Positions 38,952 through 47,545 of a stretch of 64,000 nucleotides of DNA are shown here, piece after piece. The notes below the pieces were generated by a model. It worked only from the letters and a program-made list of their open reading frames with translations. It ran no database searches and was not told the DNA's origin. Origin of the DNA: Klebsiella oxytoca NBRC 105695 (GTDB lineage: Bacteria > Pseudomonadota > Gammaproteobacteria > Enterobacterales > Enterobacteriaceae); assembly GCF_001598695.1 (NCBI RefSeq), contig NZ_BCZK01000009.1, positions 124,001 through 188,000 on the forward strand. Reading direction: 5' to 3'. Every line of letters begins with the position of its first letter. Position 1 is the first letter of the stretch. Both the position numbers and the translations under genes were made by a program.

Positions 38952-39722
38952 ATGAACAGTTTCTATTCCTCTCAGGCCGGCGGCAACGTGCGCTGGCTGG
39001 ACCTGCCCGGCCGCGGTGAACCGATTATCTTTATCCACGGCCTGGGCTGCGCCTCAACCTATGACTATCCTCGCGTGGCCGCCGATCCTGCGCTGGCCGG
39101 ACGGCGAACGATTCTGGTCGATTTACCCGGATACGGCTACAGCGACAAGCCGCCATCTTTCGGCTATCGCATCGGCGATCAGGCCGGAGTGATAGTTGAG
39201 CTTCTGGATTGCTTAGGGCTAACGCGCTGCTACTTATATGGTCACAGCATGGGCGGCAGCGTGGCGATTGAAGCCGCAGAACGGCTCGCCGAACGGGTGC
39301 TGGGGCTGCTGGTGGCCGAACCCAATCTCTATCCCGGGGGCGGTATGTACAGCAGACGCATCGCGGAACAAACCGAAGAGCGCTTTATTGCCCGGGGCTA
39401 TGCCGAGATGCTCAGTGCCGAAACCTCGCCCTGGGCCGGTTGCCTGCAAAACAGCGCTCCGTGGGCGGTGTGGCGCGGAGCGTCCAGCCTGGTGAAGGGC
39501 GCTAATCCGTCCTGGTTTACCCGCTTTATCCATTTATCCTGTCCTAAGGCCCTGATTTACGGAGAGCACTCGTTACCGGCTCAAGAAGCGACGGATACTG
39601 TCGCGGCGGGGATCCCGCTGTTAGCGATCCCGCTGGCCAGGCATTCAATGGCGTGGGAAAACCCATCGGCGCTGGCCCGCACGCTGGACAATTTTTATGC
39701 CAGCATTGAGGCAGAAGTCTGA
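38952..39722 (+). CDS. Alpha/beta hydrolase
   Basis: A 256-residue cytosolic hydrolase. It has the HGLG oxyanion loop near residue 29, the nucleophile elbow GHSMGGS near residue 98, and a late ARHSMAWENP with the likely catalytic histidine. The fold is certain; the substrate is not. It is not part of the E. coli ydc region. It lies 80 bases before the pectinesterase gene on the same strand and may act on products of the same material, but this is only proximity. Confidence 0.85.
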   Translation: MNSFYSSQAGGNVRWLDLPGRGEPIIFIHGLGCASTYDYPRVAADPALAGRRTILVDLPGYGYSDKPPSFGYRIGDQAGVIVELLDCLGLTRCYLYGHSMGGSVAIEAAERLAERVLGLLVAEPNLYPGGGMYSRRIAEQTEERFIARGYAEMLSAETSPWAGCLQNSAPWAVWRGASSLVKGANPSWFTRFIHLSCPKALIYGEHSLPAQEATDTVAAGIPLLAIPLARHSMAWENPSALARTLDNFYASIEAEV

Positions 39723-39802
39723 TTCGTGATCGCTACATACAAAAAGAAACAATATTTCATTTATTTTGATATTCCGTTTCCTTTATATGTGGCGAGCGTG
39801 AA

Positions 39803-41059
39803 ATGCGAATAATCAACATCCTGGGTATCTCGGCTTTACTCTGTACGCCTCTGCTTCTGCAAGGGTGCGTAACGCAACATCCGCGCGGGACGGCTTCCCG
39901 CCCGCAGCTTACGGCGGCGGAAGCGGCAAGCTTCACCATGGAGCGCTATTTTGCGCAGGGCGGCGCGTTGAGTGCCCCGGATGGGCCATGGTCGCCATCG
40001 CCAGTTAGCCTTCCGCAAACGGAAAGCGCCTGGCGCGTGGCGCTTGCGGGAGCGCCGTACTCTCGCATTCAGCAGGCGGTTAATGCGGCAATAGCCCAGC
40101 ATTCGGCAAAGAATGAGCGTATCTATATCCGTATCGAGCCAGGCATCTATCGGGAAACGGTCTATATCCCCGCAGGGGCGCCGCCGATAACCCTTTATGG
40201 TGCCGGAGAGCAGCCCGAAGAGGTCAGGATTGAGCTGGCGCTGGATTCACAATTTTCTGCGCAGCGCTATCGCGAGCAGGTGAACGGCCAGCATCAGTAT
40301 CGTGAAGGCGACCCCGCCTGGTACCAGTATGCGCTTTGCGCCGGGCGTACCAGTAAGACAATAGGCACTAACTGCGCGGCGGTGATGTGGTCGCAAAGCG
40401 CTGATTTCCAGCTGGTTAATCTTAGCGTAGCCAACAGTCTGCTGGATACCGTTGATGGCGGTACCCACCAGGGGGTGGCTCTGCGGACGGATGGCGATCG
40501 CGTGCAGCTGGAGAAAGTCCGTTTGCTGGGACGCCAGGATACGCTCTATTTGAATACCAGCAACCTGCGTAATGAAGCGGTGACGGATCGCATTAGCCGC
40601 GTATACGTCAAAGACAGCTACGTCGAAGGGGACGTGGATTATGTCTTCGGCCGGGCGAATGCGGTCTTTGACAATGTGCATTTCCACACCGTCTCGACGC
40701 GCCGTTCTCCCGAGGCTTACGTGCTGGCGCCGAACACGTTGCCGGATAATCCATACGGCTTTCTGGTGAAGAACAGCCGCTTTACCGGCGACAGCGGCTA
40801 TCAGGGCAGTTTCAAGGCAAAGCTGGGCCGCGCCTGGGATCAGGGGGCAGGCAAGACCGGCTATTTAGCGGGGCAGACCGCCAACGGACAGGTGCTGATC
40901 GCCAACAGCGCTATCGATCAAAGCTACGATCGGCTTTCCCCATGGGGCGCTGCGGCCACCACCTCCCGACCGTTCCGCGGCAATATTTCCGCAGAACGAC
41001 AGCTGGATGACGTGGCCTTTAATCGCCTGTGGGAATTCAAGAACCATTGGCGGCCTTGA
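39803..41059 (+). CDS. Pectinesterase-family outer-membrane lipoprotein (PemB-like)
   Basis: A 418-residue right-handed beta-helix protein with a lipoprotein signal (MRIINILGISALLCTPLLLQGC, Cys22). Family 8 carbohydrate esterase motifs: VALRTDGDRVQLEKVRLLGRQDTLY (first aspartate), VEGDVDYVFGRANAVFD (second aspartate) and KLGRAWDQG (arginine). These are the catalytic residues of true pectin methylesterases and, unlike in E. coli YbhC, which I recall reading DIVSGRG here, the DYVFGRA motif is kept. Closest in type to Dickeya PemB, which demethylates pectic oligomers at the outer membrane. No pectate lyase genes lie nearby. The E. coli YbhC thioesterase annotation is the alternative. Confidence 0.88.
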   Translation: MRIINILGISALLCTPLLLQGCVTQHPRGTASRPQLTAAEAASFTMERYFAQGGALSAPDGPWSPSPVSLPQTESAWRVALAGAPYSRIQQAVNAAIAQHSAKNERIYIRIEPGIYRETVYIPAGAPPITLYGAGEQPEEVRIELALDSQFSAQRYREQVNGQHQYREGDPAWYQYALCAGRTSKTIGTNCAAVMWSQSADFQLVNLSVANSLLDTVDGGTHQGVALRTDGDRVQLEKVRLLGRQDTLYLNTSNLRNEAVTDRISRVYVKDSYVEGDVDYVFGRANAVFDNVHFHTVSTRRSPEAYVLAPNTLPDNPYGFLVKNSRFTGDSGYQGSFKAKLGRAWDQGAGKTGYLAGQTANGQVLIANSAIDQSYDRLSPWGAAATTSRPFRGNISAERQLDDVAFNRLWEFKNHWRP

Positions 41060-41062
41060 AAC

Positions 41063-42496
41063 TTAAAACGGCAGCTCGCGCGGGAGCGTTTGCAGCGTGA
41101 TCCAGCGCAGCTCGGTAAACTCGGCAATCCCCGCGCGTCCGCCAAAGCGGCCATAGCCCGATGATTTACAGCCGCCAAACGGCATTTGCGCTTCATCGTG
41201 CACGGTGGGGCCGTTGATGTGGCAAATGCCGGTTTGCAGATTTTGCGCCAGGTTCCACGCCCGGGCGCTGTCCCGACTGTATATCGCCGACGAGAGGCCA
41301 TATTCGCTTTCGTTCGCGACGGCCAGCGCTTCGGCTTCGTTCTGAACGCGAATAATCGATTTTACCGGGCCGAACGATTCCTCATGCCAGATGCGCATTT
41401 CCCGGGTGACGCCATCGAGCAGGGTGGCGCGCATTTGCGTCGAATTGGATGTGCCGCCTGTGAGCAGGCGCGCGCCCTTCGCCAGCGCATCCTCTATCAA
41501 GGCATTGCAGCGGGTGACGGTCTTCATCTCTACCACCGGGCCGAGCAGGCTGGCGGGCAGGGCCGCCGCGCGCCTGGCCAGCAGCGCCACAAACTCTTCC
41601 GCGACGGCCGTATCCACAATGATGCGCTCGGTCGACATGCAGATTTGTCCGGCGTTGGCGAATGCGCCAAAAACGGCGCCCGCAGCCGCCTGTTCAAGGT
41701 CAGCGTCGTCGAGCACCAGCAGCGGTGCCTTGCCGCCCAGTTCAAGCACCGCCGGTTTCAGATGCTCCCCGCAGGTGCGGGCGATAATCCGTCCTACCGG
41801 CGTGGAACCGGTGAAGTTGATGCGACGTACGGCGGGGTGCGCTATTAGAGACTCCACCAGCGCAGGAGCGTCGGCGGGAGTGCAGGTCAGATAATTCACC
41901 ACGCCGGCGGGGAAGCCCGCCGCCGCCAGGGCATCGATAATTAGCCCCTGAGTCGCCGGCGAGAGCTCCGCGCCTTTGAGAATAACCGTATTTCCGCAGG
42001 CCAGCGGCGTGGCGATAGCGCGAGTCGCCAGAATCAATGGTGCGTTCCACGGCGCCATGCTGAGTACGACGCCCGCCCCCTGACGGATGCCCAACGCCAG
42101 ATTTCCCGGCACGTTAGAGGGGATCACCTGGCCTTCGATTTGTGTGGTCAATGCGGCGGCTTCGCGCAGGATATCGGCGGCCAGATGCACGTTAAAACCG
42201 GCCCAGTGCGCGGTGGCTCCCGTTTCGGCCGCCATCGCGGCAATAAACTTCGCCTCACGGCGCAGCATCTCTTCGGCAGCGTCCAGCAGGAGGCGTCGCC
42301 GTTCTGCGGGTATCGTATCGCGCCATTGCGGATACGCCGCGCCGGCGGTATCGGCGCAGCGGCGAGCGTCAGCCAGGCTGGCGGCGCTGGCAACGGAGGC
42401 GTTTTCTTGCGTCAGCGGGTTGTGGCGGGTAAAAGTGGCATGGCCTTCCGCATCGTGCCACTGGCCGTTGGTGTAGAGAGTGCAGGTTATTGTCAT
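41063..42496 (-). CDS. Aldehyde dehydrogenase, salicylaldehyde/vanillin dehydrogenase type
   Basis: A 477-residue NAD(P)-dependent dehydrogenase. Catalytic Cys286 (NAGQICMSTERIIVD) and Glu252 (LELGGKAP) are in place, as is the SMAPWNAPLILATRAIATPLACGNTVILKGAE cofactor region, whose wording is typical of the vanillin/salicylaldehyde branch. An aromatic aldehyde is thus likely; vanillin to vanillate would feed the protocatechuate enzymes at 6-7.5 kb, but that link is inference. AGGAG precedes the ATG. Convergent with the pectinesterase gene with three bases between stops. Confidence 0.87.
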   Translation of the reverse strand: MTITCTLYTNGQWHDAEGHATFTRHNPLTQENASVASAASLADARRCADTAGAAYPQWRDTIPAERRRLLLDAAEEMLRREAKFIAAMAAETGATAHWAGFNVHLAADILREAAALTTQIEGQVIPSNVPGNLALGIRQGAGVVLSMAPWNAPLILATRAIATPLACGNTVILKGAELSPATQGLIIDALAAAGFPAGVVNYLTCTPADAPALVESLIAHPAVRRINFTGSTPVGRIIARTCGEHLKPAVLELGGKAPLLVLDDADLEQAAAGAVFGAFANAGQICMSTERIIVDTAVAEEFVALLARRAAALPASLLGPVVEMKTVTRCNALIEDALAKGARLLTGGTSNSTQMRATLLDGVTREMRIWHEESFGPVKSIIRVQNEAEALAVANESEYGLSSAIYSRDSARAWNLAQNLQTGICHINGPTVHDEAQMPFGGCKSSGYGRFGGRAGIAEFTELRWITLQTLPRELPF

Positions 42497-42767
42497 TGTA
42501 GGTTTCTCCTGGCGTTGCGATTTGCCGAGTGTACCGGGTTGCGCCGCCGCGTGATGCCGTCCGGGCGGTTATCGCCCTGTTTTTTCGCAACCTTTCGCAC
42601 GCTTCACATTTATGACTGAAATCGAGGGGGGAGTGAGAGTAGAGATGCTGAATTAATCGGCGAAAAAGCGGTTTTTAGCATAACCTGATACCAATTGATT
42701 ATTTGCCGGTTGAATTCCCCTGTGCTGTTATTAAAGGACTTATAACAAATTCATAAGGCTTATAACC

Positions 42768-44366
42768 ATGTTTACAGGGAAAACGTTTATTGCGCTGGCG
42801 TTGAGCGCACTTCTGCCGGCGGCAAGCGCGCTGGCGGCGGGCGATGATACGCTGGTCTATTGCTCCGAAGCCTCTCCGGAATCCTTCAATCCGCAGATTG
42901 CCAGTTCCGGGCCCTCTTTTGTCGCCAGCTCTCAGGTGCTGTATAACCGGCTGATAAACTTTGATCCGGTCAAAAACACGCCAGTTCCTTCCCTCGCGAC
43001 GGAATGGAGCGTCTCTCCGGACGGCAAAACCTGGACCTTTACCCTGCGTAAAGGCGTGCAGTTCAACAGCAATAAATTCTTTAAGCCGACCCGCGATTTC
43101 AACGCCGATGATGTGCTGTTCTCGGTGCTGCGCCAGAAAGATGCGAATCATCCTTATCACAATGTTTCCCACGGGCAATACGAATACTTTCACGACGCCG
43201 GGCTGGATAAGCTGATTAAAGAGGTCAAAAAGATCGATGACTACCACGTTCAGTTTGTGCTCAACGAACCCAATGCGGCATTCCTCGCCGACTGGGGGAT
43301 GGATTTTGCGTCAATTCTGTCTGCCGAATATGCCGATGCAATGCTGAAAAAAGGCACGCCGGAGTATATCGATACCTGGCCTGTCGGCACCGGACCTTAC
43401 GCCCTCCAGCAGTACAAGGTGGATTCGCTGATCCGCTATGTTGCCAACCCGCACTACTGGGATGGTGAAGTGCCGACTAAACACCTGATCTTCTCGATCA
43501 CCCCGAACGTTGAGACACGGCTGGCGAAGCTACAAACCAATGAATGCCAGATTATTCCCGCGCCGTCGCCGGTACAATTCCCGGTGATTAAAGGTAATAA
43601 AGATTTGGCGCTGCATTCGGTTGAGGCGCTCAACGTCGGCTATCTGGCGTTTAATACCGAGAAAAAGCCGTTCGATAACCTGCTGGTGCGGCAGGCGCTC
43701 AACTATGCCACCGACAAGCAGGCGATCGTGAAAGCGGTGTTCCTGGAGTCCGGCAGCGTTGCGAAATCGCCGATCCCTGCCAATATGCTGGGCTATAAGA
43801 AAGATCTGCCCGATTACGACTACGATCCGCAAAAAGCGAAAGATCTCCTTAAACAGGCCGGGCTGGAAAAAGGGGCCGAAGTCACCCTCTGGTCGATGCC
43901 GGTGCAGCGCCCGTATAATCCTAATTCGCGCCGTATCGCTGAAATGATCCAGAACGACTGGAGCAAAGTTGGCATCAAAGCCAAAATCGTCACCTATGAG
44001 TGGGGCGAGTACCTCGCCGGTATGCGCAAAGGGGAGCATGACAGCGCGCTGTTTGGCTGGATGTCAGATAACGGCGATCCGGATAACTTTGCCGGTACCC
44101 TGTTAAGCTGCGATAACATTAAAACCGGCTCCAACGTTGCCCGCTGGTGCGATAAGCCCTACGATTCGCTGGTGAAAAGGGCTATCCTGGTGAGCGACCC
44201 GCAGGAGCGCGCTAAACTCTACGCTCAGGCGCAGGAGATTTTTTATCAGCAGGCCCCATGGATCACCCTGGCAACCGGCAAAACCTTCTACGCGACGCGC
44301 AGTAACGTTAGCGGATACAGCGTGAGCCTGATGGGCAGCGATTTTTCCAAAGTTAAACTTAATTAA
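42768..44366 (+). CDS. DppA-like periplasmic peptide-binding protein, second orphan copy
   Basis: A 532-residue SBP_bac_5 protein with a Sec signal peptide (to about A-L-A-A, 24) and then DDTLVYCSEASPESFNPQIASSGPS, close to E. coli DppA in wording (TRDFNADDVLFSVLRQKDANHPYHNVSHGQYEYF). It shares most blocks with the copy at 18197 but is nearer to true DppA. No permease or ATPase genes follow; ydcY begins 16 bases after the stop. It must use a transporter encoded elsewhere. A relative of this kind is not at this place in E. coli K-12. Confidence 0.92.
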   Translation: MFTGKTFIALALSALLPAASALAAGDDTLVYCSEASPESFNPQIASSGPSFVASSQVLYNRLINFDPVKNTPVPSLATEWSVSPDGKTWTFTLRKGVQFNSNKFFKPTRDFNADDVLFSVLRQKDANHPYHNVSHGQYEYFHDAGLDKLIKEVKKIDDYHVQFVLNEPNAAFLADWGMDFASILSAEYADAMLKKGTPEYIDTWPVGTGPYALQQYKVDSLIRYVANPHYWDGEVPTKHLIFSITPNVETRLAKLQTNECQIIPAPSPVQFPVIKGNKDLALHSVEALNVGYLAFNTEKKPFDNLLVRQALNYATDKQAIVKAVFLESGSVAKSPIPANMLGYKKDLPDYDYDPQKAKDLLKQAGLEKGAEVTLWSMPVQRPYNPNSRRIAEMIQNDWSKVGIKAKIVTYEWGEYLAGMRKGEHDSALFGWMSDNGDPDNFAGTLLSCDNIKTGSNVARWCDKPYDSLVKRAILVSDPQERAKLYAQAQEIFYQQAPWITLATGKTFYATRSNVSGYSVSLMGSDFSKVKLN

Positions 44367-44382
44367 GCCGGAAGGAGGAAGC

Positions 44383-44616
44383 ATGTCGCATCTGGATGAG
44401 GTCGTCGCGCGCGTGGACGCGGCGATTGCCGAAAGCGTCATTAGCCATATGAACGAACTGCTGATTACATTAAGCGACGACGCCGGGCTGGGGCGAGAAG
44501 AGCGCTACGTGCAGCAGCAGCGTTTGCGTAACGCTATTGCTCATCATGGCCGCCAGCAGCATGAGGAACAGGAAGCGCGCCGGGAGCAGTTGACCCGCGG
44601 CGGCGAGATCCACTAA
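44383..44616 (+). CDS. ydcY: YdcY, DUF2526 family small protein
   Basis: A 77-residue hydrophilic helical protein matching E. coli YdcY almost throughout (MSHLDEVVARVDAAIAESVISHMNELLITLSDDA...RYVQQQRLRNAIAHHGRQ). Function unknown. GGAAGGAGG precedes the start, an unusually strong ribosome site. Here it follows a dppA-like gene, perhaps in one transcript; in E. coli it follows ortT. Confidence 0.92.
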   Translation: MSHLDEVVARVDAAIAESVISHMNELLITLSDDAGLGREERYVQQQRLRNAIAHHGRQQHEEQEARREQLTRGGEIH

Positions 44617-44624
44617 GCCAGGCG

Positions 44625-45074
44625 CTAGAACTGGCGTCTGGCCACCAGCCAGGCGCCGATAACCAGCATTACCGCACCGCAGAGTGGGCCAATCAGCGCG
44701 CGAAGCGGAACGCCATGCGCGCGAAGTAAATCCATCACCAGGCCACCGATCAACTGACTGGCAATCAATACTGCGATGGTGGTCGCCGCCCCGACGTTCT
44801 GATAGCCGCTGATGCTGGCAAAGACAAAGAACGAACCCAGCAAACCCGGAATTAGCGTCCACCACTTTACGCTGACCGCCAGCTCCTGAATCCCTGCCGC
44901 GCCGTGCTTCAGCAGCAGTATCGTGACAAAAATCACGATGCCGACCAGCGAGTTCAGCAGCATAGCGATCAGAATGGTCGATGCGGACTGGGTAATTCGT
45001 ACCATCAGGGTGTTTTGCACGACCAGCCCAATGCCGGCGGCAATCAAACAGGCCAGGGTGAGCGTCTGATTCAT
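44625..45074 (-). CDS. ydcZ: YdcZ, DMT-superfamily inner-membrane protein (DUF606)
   Basis: A 149-residue protein with four to five membrane helices and the DUF606 composition, matching E. coli YdcZ. Such half-size transporters usually work as dimers; the substrate is unknown. Its ATG overlaps the mnaT stop (ATGA), so it is translated after mnaT. An ydcZ-mnaT pairing suggests export of an N-acetylated amino acid or analogue, but this is unproven. Confidence 0.9.
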   Translation of the reverse strand: MNQTLTLACLIAAGIGLVVQNTLMVRITQSASTILIAMLLNSLVGIVIFVTILLLKHGAAGIQELAVSVKWWTLIPGLLGSFFVFASISGYQNVGAATTIAVLIASQLIGGLVMDLLRAHGVPLRALIGPLCGAVMLVIGAWLVARRQF

Positions 45075-45589
45075 GCGCCGCCGTCCGGATCGCGGCGATC
45101 GTCAAGCTGTAGCTGCATAAAGGTCAAATCCAGCCAGCGGCCAAATTTCGTGCCGACCTGCGGCATCTGTCCGGTGGTGATAAAGCCCAGCGTGTGGTGC
45201 AGATGTAAAGAAGCCTCATTTTGCGCTTCAATACCGGCAACCATCACGTGCTTATTCAACCGCTTAGCTTCGGCGATCAGGGCCACCAGCAGGCTGCGGC
45301 CCAGCCCTTTGCCCTGATGCGCAGGATGGACATATACGGAATGCTCGACGGTATGGCGAAAGCCATCAAAGGCGCGCCAGTCTCCGAAGGAAGCATAACC
45401 GGTAATGACGCCGTTTTCTTCACTCACCAGCACCGGATAACCGGCGATCTGTCGGGCTTCATACCACGCGATGCGATTGTCGGTATCGACAGTTTTATCG
45501 TTCCAGATGGCGGCGGTATGGACGACCGCATGGTTGTAGATTTCTGCGATTGCCGCGCAATCGTCTTTGCTGGCATGGCGGATGATCAT
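45071..45589 (-). CDS. mnaT: MnaT (YncA), L-amino-acid N-acyltransferase
   Basis: A 172-residue GNAT enzyme. E. coli MnaT acetylates methionine, and relatives acetylate methionine sulfoximine and sulfone or phosphinothricin. The acetyl-CoA loop is VHPAHQGKGLGRSLL, followed by the MVAGIEAQNEASLHLHHTLGF block, as in E. coli. GAGGG precedes the ATG. The promoter (TTATTG, 17 bases, TATAGT on the minus strand, ending at 45612) overlaps a motif that is also present before the XRE-cupin gene at 47544, so regulation by that protein is likely. Confidence 0.93.
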   Translation of the reverse strand: MIIRHASKDDCAAIAEIYNHAVVHTAAIWNDKTVDTDNRIAWYEARQIAGYPVLVSEENGVITGYASFGDWRAFDGFRHTVEHSVYVHPAHQGKGLGRSLLVALIAEAKRLNKHVMVAGIEAQNEASLHLHHTLGFITTGQMPQVGTKFGRWLDLTFMQLQLDDRRDPDGGA

Positions 45590-45606
45590 GGTAACCCTCA
45601 GGCTTG

Positions 45607-45627
45607 TACACTATAGTAGTACGCTAT
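45607..45627 (-). promoter_or_regulatory. Promoter/operator of mnaT-ydcZ, shared with the XRE-cupin gene
   Basis: On the plus strand TACACTATAGT-AGT-ACGCTAT. The sequence TACACTATAGT-GTC-ACGCTAT occurs at 47525-47545, 18 of 21 positions identical. On the minus strand it contains the likely -10 (TATAGT) of mnaT. Confidence 0.65.
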
Positions 45628-46082
45628 TATTACAATAATGTACGCAAGGATGTCATCTGTTTTAGTCATAAATTTTTCCTCTGGCTTGCCGAATCCGTCG
45701 GTTCTCTGTCCAGGACTCTCCTGTCTCATCATTCAAATCAATAACTCCTGTATTACAACTGATTGAACGTATCACTATTACTCTACAGTCATATTTTCAA
45801 TTTTTATTTACCAGTTTTATATTTTGATGACATTTAGTAATGAAGTTGTGGCCACGATAACTTCATGATTGTATTGAAGATGATACAAATCATTGTGATA
45901 GCATTCCCTTTTTTATTTTTACGCAATAGAAATAGCTTAACCCCGGAAGATATATTGTCATTAATCAGAGTGCGTATGGAAAAATAGACGGCATAACTCT
46001 GGTGGATTTTATAACGATATTCCATTCATACCATTATGCGTATTTATACGCAGGGATTCATTTTGCTGATAAGGGTGAAGCA
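45628..46082. other. AT-rich control region upstream of the porin gene
   Basis: About 455 bases, strikingly AT-rich next to GC-rich neighbours. It holds several dyads: ATGAAGTT...AACTTCAT (45840-45866), TTGTAT...ATACAA (about 45871-45891) and the palindrome GCGTAT-TT-ATACGC (46038-46051). No gene is visible. The pattern suits a heavily controlled, perhaps H-NS-silenced, porin promoter. Confidence 0.5.
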
Positions 46083-47378
46083 ATGGCGCGTAGGAAAAAT
46101 ATGAAAGTAGTAGTGCCTTCGATACTGACAATTATTATGGGTAATGTATTAGTCAATACCACCATGGCGGCTGAAACTAATGTGCTACAGGCGGCACCGG
46201 CTTATACCGCAACGCAGACTAAAGGGGAGTCGCTGTGGAGCAATGATGATACGGCGATCGGTATTTTAGGATCCGTACGTTTAATGGCCAAAACGGATTC
46301 TCATCATAGCCAGGAACATAATATACAGAATAATGACTCACGGCTGGGGGTAGCCGTACGGCATAATTTTGATCTGAACGGCCTGAGTAATTATGCCGTA
46401 GGTTATTATGAGACTGGCGTTCATGGTTTAGATTCCGCAACAGATGACCAGGGCAACGATGTTTATACCCGGCAGGCTTATGCCGGTATTGGTAACGATC
46501 GATATGGTGTAGTGACCTTCGGTAAACAATATGCGCCGACAGACTGGGGGCTGGGCATTGACACAACCTATGCCTGGGGTGGAAAGGCGAAACATGATAC
46601 CGCCGGAATGTCGACGGATATTATTAATTCCGCGGCGATCTACTATTTTAATGATAAAAATATGACCCTTGGCGTCATGGGGCAAGGTAATGACAACGTC
46701 GACAGCATCGGCTTTGCGGCCTATGGCGATGGCCCGAACCTGCATGACGCTTACCGCGATGGCTCAGCCACCGTTCACGGCGGCGCCGCGGCCGCCGCGC
46801 AGTATCGCTGGGATAACGGATTCTCCGTCTCCAGCGCCGTTGCCTATAATCATTACACGGTAAATAGCGGATCAGCCAGCGGCTGCCAGAGTTTTGGCCC
46901 GAATGGTCACTGCTTTCATTACACCGATAATAACGGTGATGCCTATGACGGCAATACGTATTCCATGGGGATGAACGCAAAATATACCGCCAATGTCGGC
47001 GACCACGCCTGGTATAACGGCGCGGAGGTGACGTATTACCTGAATAAAGTTAATGATGTTAAAGCGGCGACCAGCGGTCATTACGATCGTAATACCCGGC
47101 ATGGTGATGACCAGGAAACGGTGCTTGGCCTGGAATATGACTCCCAGTTTAAAATCACGCCGGCCTGGGGAGTGTATGTTGATTTTAACTGGTCGCAGGG
47201 CGGGGATGCCATGGACGGGCAGCACTTCCAGTCGACGGTATTAGGCACTGATTACTGGCTAGGTAATAGCGCGGTGACCTATCTTGAATACGGCTACGAA
47301 AAAGCCTGGGGCAACGATAACGAGGCGTGGAATATTGACGATCATCTTGGCGCAGTGGGCCTGCGCGTCTTTATTTAG
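46083..47378 (+). CDS. Divergent OmpC/OmpF-type general porin
   Basis: A 431-residue outer-membrane protein. After a signal peptide (KNMKVVVPSILTIIMGNVLVNTTMA) it shows porin features: a strand pair with RLGVAVRHNFDLNGLSNYAVGYYETG, the YTRQAYAGIGNDRYGVVTFGKQYAPTDWG block that leads into loop 3, and alternating-residue strands to the end. Long glycine/histidine-rich extracellular loops and two cysteines (SGCQSFGPNGHC) are unusual for general porins. The last residue is isoleucine (GLRVFI) in place of the usual aromatic. The start has an AAGGGTGAAG site; an ATG at 46101 is the alternative. The ligand is unknown. Confidence 0.82.
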   Translation: MARRKNMKVVVPSILTIIMGNVLVNTTMAAETNVLQAAPAYTATQTKGESLWSNDDTAIGILGSVRLMAKTDSHHSQEHNIQNNDSRLGVAVRHNFDLNGLSNYAVGYYETGVHGLDSATDDQGNDVYTRQAYAGIGNDRYGVVTFGKQYAPTDWGLGIDTTYAWGGKAKHDTAGMSTDIINSAAIYYFNDKNMTLGVMGQGNDNVDSIGFAAYGDGPNLHDAYRDGSATVHGGAAAAAQYRWDNGFSVSSAVAYNHYTVNSGSASGCQSFGPNGHCFHYTDNNGDAYDGNTYSMGMNAKYTANVGDHAWYNGAEVTYYLNKVNDVKAATSGHYDRNTRHGDDQETVLGLEYDSQFKITPAWGVYVDFNWSQGGDAMDGQHFQSTVLGTDYWLGNSAVTYLEYGYEKAWGNDNEAWNIDDHLGAVGLRVFI

Positions 47379-47448
47379 TCGAGGCGTTTTCTTTTCATTT
47401 ATTGCCTTAAAGGATGTAAGTTTAATTATCCCCTGATTTCTCCAGATT

Positions 47449-47477
47449 GCCCGGCGTAATATCACGTCGGGCCTTTT
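47449..47477 (+). terminator. Terminator of the porin gene
   Basis: GCCCGGCGT-AATATC-ACGTCGGGC (one G-T pair) followed by CTTTT. Confidence 0.82.
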
Positions 47478-47506
47478 CCTCGGAATAAGCGGCCATTTTC
47501 GGCTGG

Positions 47507-47545
47507 TTGTGCAAACAGACGCCCTACACTATAGTGTCACGCTAT
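47507..47545 (+). promoter_or_regulatory. Promoter and operator of the XRE-cupin regulator gene
   Basis: TTGTGC (47507-47512), exactly 17 bases, TATAGT (47530-47535). The palindrome ACACTATAGTGT (47526-47537) covers the -10, and half of it recurs just after the start codon (AACACTATAG). Transcription would begin within a few bases of the ATG at 47544, so the mRNA is likely leaderless. Confidence 0.65.
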
